DNA of 64,000 nucleotides from CALCHA01 sp035548175 (GTDB lineage: Bacteria > Planctomycetota > Phycisphaerae > WQYP01). Both the position numbers and the translations under genes were made by a program. Positions within the stretch are counted from its first letter, which is position 1. Every line of letters begins with the position of its first letter. The notes beneath the pieces were generated by a model. The model was not told the origin of the DNA. It searched no databases and worked only from the letters and a program-made list of their open reading frames with translations. Location of the stretch: contig DASZTO010000073.1 in the NCBI GenBank assembly GCA_035548175.1, positions 1 to 64,000 on the forward strand. The letters run 5' to 3'. Below, one piece after another: positions 18,692-25,304 of this stretch.

Positions 18692-21429
18692 GCAAACCGT
18701 TGCCTGCGGACGTAGTGGAATTGGCGGAGACGGCGGAGGAGCGGGAGCTGTTGGAGCGCGCTGCGGGGGCGGCGCGGACAGATGTGGAACTGGCGGGGGG
18801 ATTCAACGATCGGCTGCATGAGCGGTTGACGGCACCGGTGGGACGGGCAGGGCGTGAGCGCCGGTGGCGGCAGGTGGCGGGTCTGGCGGCGATGCTGCTG
18901 GTGGGCGCGTGGCTGGGGGCGACGTTGTTTTCACGGGGAGGAAATCCGTTGGTGGGCGGGGTGGCGTGGGCGGATGTGGTGCGGGCGGTGAATCATGTGC
19001 AGCAGTTGCACGTGCTGGCGTATCAGGAGTCGCCGCAGTCGGGGGGAAACATGCCGCCGTTGTCGCGGTTGGATTTGTACTACCAGGCGCGGGCGGGAGC
19101 GGCGGGAATGTGGCGGGCACAGGGGCTGGGGCACGTGCAGTTTTTGACACCGGGGGAGAAGCCGGAATCGCGGACGTGGTCGGTGGCGGAGAAGCAATGG
19201 ACGACCCGGGACAACGTGCGGCTGATTCCGCAGGGGATGACGGGAAAGGTGGAATCGGGAGATTTGCTGGAGGTGGTGCTGACGTGGATTTTTCATGGGG
19301 CGGCACCGGAGGCGCAACCGGTGAAGAACGACGCGCTGACGGGGGCGGGGATCGATGTGTTTGACTATGCAACGGACGCGGCGTCGCCGTGGGCGCGGAT
19401 ATGGGTGACGCGGGATTCGCGGTTGCCGGTGCGGATCAAGATGTACGCGCCGGCGTCGGATGGCTTTTTGCTGCTGGAGTTTGATTACGGGGAGGCTGAG
19501 CCGGCGGATTTTTTCAATCCAGAGGCGTTTGAGGCGGGGATGGGGCGGTTGGATGCGGAGGCGGCAACGCGACCGGCGCGGGCGTACGAGATGGGGGCGG
19601 CGCCGGTGGACAACCTGCGGCCGCAGACGGCGCGACAGATTCACACGGTGCAGCCGGAGGCGGTGGCGCCGAAGGTAATTTCGGCGACGCGTCTGGCGTC
19701 GGGGGACATCGTGCTGGTGACGACTTCGCCACGGAACGTGAATGCGGGGGGCAGTGCGGATGAATTCGAGTTACACGATGTGGTGGACGACCAGGGAACG
19801 CGATATGCGGCGGAGTGGTTCAGCGAAGGGGTGCATGTGAATGAGGAATCGCCGCGGACGACGTGGCTGATTCCGGTGAGCGCGCCCGTCGGGGAAGTGA
19901 AGTCGGTGAAAGCGCGGGTGTTCACGCGGGCGGCGGAGGCGCAGGAGCTGGGGGAACTGGAAGCGGCGGTGACGGAAGGAAGCGTGCCGTCTGCGCGTGG
20001 TCCGACGGCGGAGGGGCGGTTTGCGGCGTTGCGTGCGTATTGGCAGAACGGGACGGTGGCAGAGCGGCGGGCGTTTGTGGAGCGGGCGCTGGCGGAGCAT
20101 CCCCATGATGCGGGGGCGGTGCGGGCGAAGATGGAGTTGCTGTTTGAGCTGGGGAAACGGGAAGAGGGATGGGCGCTGTATGAGCAGGAGATGCTGCCGG
20201 AGGCGCTGGAGACGCTGCTGGATGATGAGGCGAACGTAACGTTGTTTGCGGGGTATGTGCTCTGGCTGGAGAACCAGGGGCGCGGGACGGAGGCGAAAGT
20301 GCTGACGGAGAAGGGGCGGAAGGTTGTGGAGGAAGCGGCGTTTGGGAAGGATGCGCGGCGGAAGGCGGCGGCGATGCAGGCATTGCGGCCGGAGGAGTGG
20401 AATCTGTTTGGGAAGGTGCTGAAACTGCCGGAATTGGAGTCGTGGGTGGTGGGATCCAACAAGCCGGTGGTGAAGCAGATGATTGTGGGAGAGGATGGGG
20501 TGGTGGTGGTGCAGGTGGCGTTGCCGGGGAATCTGCCGGCGTCGGTCATGGGGCCGGTGCGCGGTGGCTCGATGGCGGCGGATTATGCGTTGTGGGCCGG
20601 GATGACGGCGGCGGATGTGACGGCGGAGGGACGGGCGGTGTGGCGACAAACCGGGGCGGCGTACGATCCGGCGACACACACGCTGGCGCTGGGGTTTCGC
20701 GGGAGCGGGAAAAAGTTGACGCTGACGAAGCAGATCACGCTGCTGCAGGATGCGTATCCTTCGGCGGCGGGGGATTTGCAATATGCGTGGAAGCTGGCGG
20801 TGGCGACACCGGCGGCGTCGACGGAGAGCGCGGCGGCGTGGTGGGCGAAAAATGTGCCGGCAGATCCGAGCAAGTGGTGGGCGGACCAGCGGCCAGTACC
20901 CTCGCCGTTTGATGCGTCGCAGATAGTGGCGGAGGAGGCGTTGCGGGCGGGCCGGAACGCGGAGGCGGCGGGGTTGTATGGGGAGTTGATCAGAACGCTG
21001 GATCGGGCGGGTCCGCCGCCGGGGGTGACGGGGGATAATGCGGTGGCCTTGCGGGATAGTTTGGAGGAGGGGCGCGTGGAGGCACTGACAGGCGCCGGGG
21101 ATTTAACGGGGGCGGAGAAGGCTTTGCGGGCGTGGGAGGAAGAGCTGCCGGGGGCGCCGGATTTTCACAAGCGGTTTGTGGTGGAGCGGTATGAGAAGGT
21201 CAATGGGGCGGGGGCAAAGCTGGCGGAGGCATTGATGGATGCGGGGGAGGCGGAGGCGGCGCGGAGGGTGCTGGATGGGCTGGAGAAAGCGCGGCCGGAT
21301 TTGAAGGATGAGGTGGACGTGCTGGTGCGGGAGGCGGGGAATGGCGGGGTGTGGTGGTATGTGGGAGAGAATCGGGGGGCGTGGGTGGCGGTGGATCGGG
21401 CACGGTGGCGGATGATGAAGAGCGAGTGA
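18688..21429 (+). CDS. large membrane anti-sigma-like protein with LolA-like and TPR-like regions
   Basis: The 913-residue protein has a cytoplasmic N-terminus of about 55 residues (ADVVELAETAEERELLERAA), which may bind the sigma factor, and one membrane segment VAGLAAMLLVGAWLGATLF. After it comes a beta-rich region (about 85-250: DVVRAVNHVQQLHVLAYQES, RVWITRDSRLPVRIKMY-like) resembling RseB/LolA domains, then a long helical region with TPR-like pairs (EHPHDAGAVRAKMELLFELG; EAALRAGRNAEAAGLYGELI-like). The layout suggests an envelope sensor coupled to the sigma factor. There is no recognisable zinc anti-sigma motif, so the role is inferred from the overlap. Confidence 0.75.
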   Translation: MSKPLPADVVELAETAEERELLERAAGAARTDVELAGGFNDRLHERLTAPVGRAGRERRWRQVAGLAAMLLVGAWLGATLFSRGGNPLVGGVAWADVVRAVNHVQQLHVLAYQESPQSGGNMPPLSRLDLYYQARAGAAGMWRAQGLGHVQFLTPGEKPESRTWSVAEKQWTTRDNVRLIPQGMTGKVESGDLLEVVLTWIFHGAAPEAQPVKNDALTGAGIDVFDYATDAASPWARIWVTRDSRLPVRIKMYAPASDGFLLLEFDYGEAEPADFFNPEAFEAGMGRLDAEAATRPARAYEMGAAPVDNLRPQTARQIHTVQPEAVAPKVISATRLASGDIVLVTTSPRNVNAGGSADEFELHDVVDDQGTRYAAEWFSEGVHVNEESPRTTWLIPVSAPVGEVKSVKARVFTRAAEAQELGELEAAVTEGSVPSARGPTAEGRFAALRAYWQNGTVAERRAFVERALAEHPHDAGAVRAKMELLFELGKREEGWALYEQEMLPEALETLLDDEANVTLFAGYVLWLENQGRGTEAKVLTEKGRKVVEEAAFGKDARRKAAAMQALRPEEWNLFGKVLKLPELESWVVGSNKPVVKQMIVGEDGVVVVQVALPGNLPASVMGPVRGGSMAADYALWAGMTAADVTAEGRAVWRQTGAAYDPATHTLALGFRGSGKKLTLTKQITLLQDAYPSAAGDLQYAWKLAVATPAASTESAAAWWAKNVPADPSKWWADQRPVPSPFDASQIVAEEALRAGRNAEAAGLYGELIRTLDRAGPPPGVTGDNAVALRDSLEEGRVEALTGAGDLTGAEKALRAWEEELPGAPDFHKRFVVERYEKVNGAGAKLAEALMDAGEAEAARRVLDGLEKARPDLKDEVDVLVREAGNGGVWWYVGENRGAWVAVDRARWRMMKSE

Positions 21430-21739
21430 GCGCGGAAGTTTTCGTTGGTGGATGCGGGATGCGTTTTGAGGTGCGAGGCTGGGATTAGAGGGTTTGTGGA
21501 TGGCGGGCGTGCGGCGCAGGATGAGGAGGAGGGCGAGGGGGATTGGGGCGGCGAAGAGGGGGGAGGGGAGCGGGGTGGACATGGTGAGGTTGAAGGTGGC
21601 GGTCTGTAGGAGCGGGAGGTGGGGCGCCTGACGATACGGGACAAGTGGACGAAGGGAGTTGGGTTGGGGTGGGGGTCCCGTCGGTGATCTAATTAGGGAC
21701 TTGCCGGGCGGTCGGGGGGTTGTTGTGCCGGCGCTGACG
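21430..21739. other. intergenic region between convergent genes
   Basis: I see no gene, no clear terminator hairpin and no dispersed repeat of the types listed. The DNA is G-rich on the plus strand. The downstream part reads through towards the end of neuC. Confidence 0.4.
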
Positions 21740-22906
21740 CTACGGGTTCCCTTGGGGGAGGTCGTGGAAGGATTTGGTGGTGGGGAGGGGCAAGGGGAGG
21801 CGTTCGAGGATTTTGAGGAGGCGGGAGGCGGCGTGGCCGTCGCCGTAGAGGTTTTTGCGTTGGGCGATTTTTTTGCGGAAGGGTTTGTTGGTGAGTGCGA
21901 AGCGGATGGCGGATTGGATGGGGCGGAGGGAGGCGGGCGAGACGCCCGCGGTACGAGACCAGGGGACGTCGAGGATGTTGGGGTTGCGTTCGCGGCCTTT
22001 CTGGCGGTCGCCGAGGTTGATGACGGGGAGGGCGAAGGAGGCGGCTTCGATGATGCCGGCGGAGGAGTTGCCGATGAGGAGCGAGGCCTGGGTGAGGAGC
22101 TGCCAGAAATCGGGTTGGGAGAGGGACATGGTGAGGGGGATTTTGGCGGCGGTGTAGGCACGGAGGATGCCGGTGTGGCCGGGGTCGTTGTTGGGGCCGA
22201 TGGCGGTGAAGGGGATGTTGGCGGCGCGGAGGGCGCGGAGGAGGAGGGAGGTGCGTTTTTGTTCGAGGGCGTCGTCTGGGGAGGAGGGGTGGAGAAGGAG
22301 TAGGGCGGAAGGGTTTGACAAGGTGACAGGGTGACAAGGTGACGAGGTGAGGAAGGCGGCGAGGGTGTCGAGGGCGGGGGCGCCGATGACGTGGATCGTT
22401 TTGGGATCTTCGCCCATTTGTTGGATGCGTTGGGCGGCGCGATTGGTGGCGGGGAAGTGGCGGTGGGCGAGTTTGGTGATGGCGTGGCGGATTTGTTCGT
22501 CCCAGGTGCCGGGTGCGGTTTCGCCGCCGTGGAGGTGGGCGATGGGGATGTGGGAGACGAGTGCGGCGTTTGCGGCGGCGAGCATTTCGAGGCGGTCGCC
22601 GAGGAGGAGGAGGAGGTCGGGTTTGAGGACGGCGAGTTCTGCGCCGAGCCTGGTGACGGCGTGTCCGAGTGATGCGGCGGGAGGATCGTCGGGACGGTAC
22701 ATGTCGACGACGGCTTCGATGGGGATGCCGGAAGCTTCGACGTCGCGGATGGTGTAGCCGAACTGCGGTTGGAGGTGCATGCCGGTGACGATCAATTGGG
22801 GGCGGAGATTTTTGGATTTTTGGAGGGCGTGGAGGATGGGGGTCCAGATGCCGAATTCGGCGCGGGTACCGGTGAGGATAGCGATATTGCGAAGGGAACT
22901 AGCCAC
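21740..22906 (-). CDS. neuC: UDP-GlcNAc 2-epimerase, hydrolysing (NeuC/LegG type)
   Basis: This family converts a UDP-HexNAc sugar to the free 2-epimer, the first committed step of sialic or legionaminic acid synthesis. The 388-residue protein has NIAILTGTRAEFGIWTPILH, LLLLLGDRLEMLAA, AHLHGGE, and LIGNSSAGIIEA, all typical. The start is GTG 22906, abutting a CACGAAT repeat. Two in-frame repeats interrupt it: TSSPCHPVTLS (22316-22350) and SRTAGVSPAS (palindrome 21933-21949), replacing what would be short loops. It is the last gene of the operon. Substrate (GlcNAc or diacetylbacillosamine) cannot be told. Confidence 0.85.
   Translation of the reverse strand: MASSLRNIAILTGTRAEFGIWTPILHALQKSKNLRPQLIVTGMHLQPQFGYTIRDVEASGIPIEAVVDMYRPDDPPAASLGHAVTRLGAELAVLKPDLLLLLGDRLEMLAAANAALVSHIPIAHLHGGETAPGTWDEQIRHAITKLAHRHFPATNRAAQRIQQMGEDPKTIHVIGAPALDTLAAFLTSSPCHPVTLSNPSALLLLHPSSPDDALEQKRTSLLLRALRAANIPFTAIGPNNDPGHTGILRAYTAAKIPLTMSLSQPDFWQLLTQASLLIGNSSAGIIEAASFALPVINLGDRQKGRERNPNILDVPWSRTAGVSPASLRPIQSAIRFALTNKPFRKKIAQRKNLYGDGHAASRLLKILERLPLPLPTTKSFHDLPQGNP
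21933..21949. repeat. palindrome inside neuC
   Basis: GCGGGCG (21933-21939) and CGCCCGC (21943-21949) are perfect arms around a 3-base loop, flanked by CGGTAC. It translates in frame as part of SRTAGVSPAS in a region of NeuC that is normally a short loop. The hairpin has the look of a REP-like element. Confidence 0.6.
22316..22350. repeat. GTGACAAG tandem repeat inside neuC
   Basis: Four to five imperfect copies of an 8-base unit (TGACAAGGTGACAGGGTGAC, then AAGGTGACGAGGTGA). It is in frame and encodes TSSPCHPVTLS. The same unit sits in the SPASM gene at 26764-26793, translated in the same reading phase. Confidence 0.75.
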
Positions 22907-22934
22907 GAATGCTCACAAATGGACACGAATGAAT
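22903..22934. repeat. CACGAAT-type repeat upstream of neuC
   Basis: CCACGAATGCTCACAAATGG then ACACGAATGAAT is the same family as 17819-17850 and 24027-24104. It lies in the 42-base gap between neuB and neuC and touches the GTG start of neuC. Confidence 0.65.
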
Positions 22935-22948
22935 GTAAATGATTCCGA

Positions 22949-23995
22949 TCAGGCGATGTCGTTGGGGGTGAGGGTGGTGTTGGCGGGGAGGGGACGGGTG
23001 AGTGTTTTGCCGAGGGTTTGTTGGTAGAGGGCGGCGGGGATGCCGGTGCCGGGGCGTTTGACGGTGAGCATGTCTTTGGTGAGGAGGGCGCCCTTGGGGA
23101 GGGGTTTGGTAGTGGTGAGGGATTGGCGGGTTTGTTGGCGGATTTGGCGTTCGCGGGGTTGGGGGGATTTTTCGTAGGGGCCGCGCATGGCGTGGGCGGT
23201 GGCGGCGAGGCGGATGTAGTCGGCGAGTTGGGGGGGGTCGAGAGAGGCGGCGTGGTCTGGGCCTTTGCGGGTGCGGTCGAGGGTGAGGTGCTTTTCGAGG
23301 ACAGACGCGCCGGCGGCGACGGCGAGGGCGGCGGTGAGGGTTTCCATGGTGTGGTCGGAATAGCCGATGGGAATTTGCGGGTAGCGGTTACGCATGACGG
23401 TGATGGCGGCGAGGGTGGCGTGGTTGGGGGGCGTGGGGTAGCTGCTGACGCAGTGGAGGAGGATGGTGCGGTCGAGGGCTAGCGCATCGGCGAGCCAGCC
23501 GCGGGTGCGGTCGATTTCTTCGAGGTCGGCGGCGCCGGTGGAGAGGATGAGGGGGAGGTTGGTGGCAAGGGCGGCTTCGAGGAGGGGGAGATTAACGAGG
23601 TCGGGGCTGGCGAGCTTGATGGCGTCGACGTGCATGTCGACGCAGGCGGGGACGAGCTCGGGGGAGAAGGGGGTAACGATGGCGGCGAGGTTGAGGGCGT
23701 GGGCGCGGGCGACGAGGGGGGCCATTTTTTCGGGGGGGAGTTCGAGGGGCTTGAGGAGGTCGTCTGCGCCGGCGCCGGATTCCACGCTGGATTTCTGGTA
23801 GTCGACGAGGGCGGCGCTTTGGGCGAGGAGGCGGTCGGCTTCGAAGAGCTGGAATTTGACGGCGTGGGCGCCGGCGCGGTGGGCGGCGTCAACGAGCTGG
23901 GCGGCGATGTCGGGTGAGCCGTCGTGGTTGACGCCGATCTCGGCGAGGATGAAGGGCGGGCCGTCGCGGGTGATGTCGGTTGTTCTGATTTGCAT
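22949..23995 (-). CDS. neuB: sialic-acid-type synthase (NeuB family)
   Basis: NeuB condenses a 2-acetamido sugar with phosphoenolpyruvate to form a nonulosonic acid. The 348-residue protein has FILAEIGVNHDGSPDIAAQL, HAVKFQLFEADRL, IVTPFSPELV, IKLASPDL, STGAADLEEID, GYSDHTM and EKHLTLDR, then a C-terminal SAF antifreeze-like domain (SLTTTKPLPKGALLTKDML, TVKRPGTGI). All are standard NeuB segments. Family members make neuraminic, legionaminic or pseudaminic acid; with a NeuC-type epimerase rather than PseB/C nearby, neuraminic or legionaminic acid is more likely. Confidence 0.93.
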   Translation of the reverse strand: MQIRTTDITRDGPPFILAEIGVNHDGSPDIAAQLVDAAHRAGAHAVKFQLFEADRLLAQSAALVDYQKSSVESGAGADDLLKPLELPPEKMAPLVARAHALNLAAIVTPFSPELVPACVDMHVDAIKLASPDLVNLPLLEAALATNLPLILSTGAADLEEIDRTRGWLADALALDRTILLHCVSSYPTPPNHATLAAITVMRNRYPQIPIGYSDHTMETLTAALAVAAGASVLEKHLTLDRTRKGPDHAASLDPPQLADYIRLAATAHAMRGPYEKSPQPRERQIRQQTRQSLTTTKPLPKGALLTKDMLTVKRPGTGIPAALYQQTLGKTLTRPLPANTTLTPNDIA

Positions 23996-24026
23996 GGCTG
24001 CTTAACACAAAGGAGACGGAAAAATT

Positions 24027-24104
24027 GTCCACAAAAGCACACGAACGGACACGAATTTATCTAATTTGGCGTCTATTTGTGTTCATTTATGAGCATTTGT
24101 GGAC
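24027..24104. repeat. long imperfect inverted repeat over the end of neuA
   Basis: Left arm 24027-24056 (GTCCACAAAAGCACACGAAC and on) and right arm 24075-24104 (revcomp GTCCACAAATGCTCATAAAT and on) match at about 24 of 30 positions around an 18-base spacer. The right arm encodes the last residues of NeuA (PQMLINEHK) and its TAG stop. Same CACGAAT family as 22903-22934. Confidence 0.7.
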
Positions 24105-24912
24105 GCGTGGGGTTTTGCTGGGCGCGAAGCATGGCTTCGGCGAGGTAGAGGTCTTTTTCGGTGTCGATGTCGACGGAGTCTTCGGGGGAGACGATAAGGC
24201 CGCGGCGATCGGCGCCGAGGAAGGCGTGGGGGTCTTCGGGGTGGTTTTCGGCTTGCATGAGGACGCCGGTTTTCATGACGTAGACGGCGCCGGTGGGGGA
24301 ATAGAGCGGGGGGAGGTCCTGGCGGCGGAAGATGGTGTTGGGGATGTGCTTTTGGATTTGATTTGAGTTGGGGTTGAGGTCGAACATCCAGTAGGGGTGG
24401 AATTTGCCCACAGATGCGATGGTTTGGACGGAGTCGGCGCCGGTGTCGAGCAACATTTGGATGCAGCGGTCGATCATGTTGTCCGTGCGGATGGGGACGT
24501 TGCCGTAGAGCATGACGATGGCGCGCGGAAGATCAGAATTAACCACGGAGGACACGGAGGGCACGGAGATTGGATTTTTGATTTTCTCTGCCTCCGTGTT
24601 CTCCGTGGTTTCAAAGGAATGCGGATAGAGCGAGCGGACGGCGTGGCGGAGGACGGGGTCGGTGGCGCTGGCGGCGGTCGCGAGCTCGGGGGGGCGGAGG
24701 AGGGTTTCAAAGCCTTCGGAGTGGGCGAGGGCGAGGATGTCGGGGGAATCGCTGCTGACGATGGTGCGGGTGATAAGGGTGGATTGGCGGGCGTGGTCGA
24801 GGGTGTAGGCGAGGACGGGTTTGCCCAGGAGGGGCCGGAGGGATTTGTTGGGCAGGCCGACGGAGCCGGCGCGGGCCATGATGACGGCGAGGATGTGAGG
24901 CGCGGTGGCCAT
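24073..24912 (-). CDS. neuA: CMP-nonulosonate synthetase (NeuA family) with in-frame repeat insertion
   Basis: NeuA activates a nonulosonic acid with CTP. The 279-residue protein has the N-terminal nucleotide motif AVIMARAGSVGLPNKSLRP, SSDSPDILALA, and VMLYGNVPIRTDNMID. Between DPVLRHAVRSL and the conserved VMLYGN a stretch of about 26 residues (FETTENTEAEKIKNPIS, then VPSVSSVVNS) is the translation of a CACGGAG palindrome and is not expected in the family. The last nine residues come from another repeat. If the fold tolerates the loop, the enzyme may work; a pseudogene is possible but the frame is intact. Confidence 0.85.
   Translation of the reverse strand: MATAPHILAVIMARAGSVGLPNKSLRPLLGKPVLAYTLDHARQSTLITRTIVSSDSPDILALAHSEGFETLLRPPELATAASATDPVLRHAVRSLYPHSFETTENTEAEKIKNPISVPSVSSVVNSDLPRAIVMLYGNVPIRTDNMIDRCIQMLLDTGADSVQTIASVGKFHPYWMFDLNPNSNQIQKHIPNTIFRRQDLPPLYSPTGAVYVMKTGVLMQAENHPEDPHAFLGADRRGLIVSPEDSVDIDTEKDLYLAEAMLRAQQNPTRPQMLINEHK
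24541..24610. repeat. CACGGAG palindrome inserted in frame in neuA
   Basis: Arms AACCACGGAGGACACGGAGG (24541-24560) and CCTCCGTGTTCTCCGTGGTT (24591-24610) are complementary at 19 of 20 positions, with 30 bases between. The element keeps the neuA frame open. Copies of one arm occur at 13288 and 17706 in non-coding DNA. Confidence 0.85.
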
Positions 24913-24914
24913 GG

Positions 24915-25304
24915 TTAACGAGGTCCAGGAAATGCGACGAAGTTTTCGACAAATACCAGAAATAGAGCGAAGGCGAGAGCACAGAGGAGATGAAAGAGGC
25001 TGATGAGGATAGCGGCGATGGGAAAGGCGAAGCCGTGCCATTGATCGGGGTGTTTGCGAATTTGGTAAATAGTGAGGACCGCGATGATCAGGCACGCCAG
25101 GGGAGCGACAATGAATCCCGTTATCGCAATGATCGTGAAGGCAGTGGAGGCGCCCTCGGGAAGCAGATACGTCGAGAGGTAAGCGAGTTCAGGAACGAAG
25201 GCGAAAATGAAACAGGGGATGGCGCGGGGATGTCGCCGGGAGCGCGTGGTTGCGTAGGGGAGGAGGGGGTCAGGGGCGAGGGGTTGTGAGGGTTGAGAAG
25301 TCAT
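24915..25304 (-). CDS. small multi-pass membrane protein
   Basis: The 129-residue protein has three to four hydrophobic segments: IPCFIFAFVPELAYLSTYLL, IIAITGFIVAPLACLIIAVL and FPIAAILISLFHLLCALAFA. Its ATG overlaps the stop of the SPASM gene (ATGA at 25304-25301), and neuA starts 2 bases after its stop, so it is embedded in the glycan operon. No family recognised; it could be an export or anchoring partner. Confidence 0.7.
   Translation of the reverse strand: MTSQPSQPLAPDPLLPYATTRSRRHPRAIPCFIFAFVPELAYLSTYLLPEGASTAFTIIAITGFIVAPLACLIIAVLTIYQIRKHPDQWHGFAFPIAAILISLFHLLCALAFALFLVFVENFVAFPGPR

Noticed and set aside
13288..24610. CRISPR array from the dispersed CACGAA/CACGGAG repeats
   Set aside because: Units are 7-10 bases, imperfect and without spacers of constant size; no cas gene is near.
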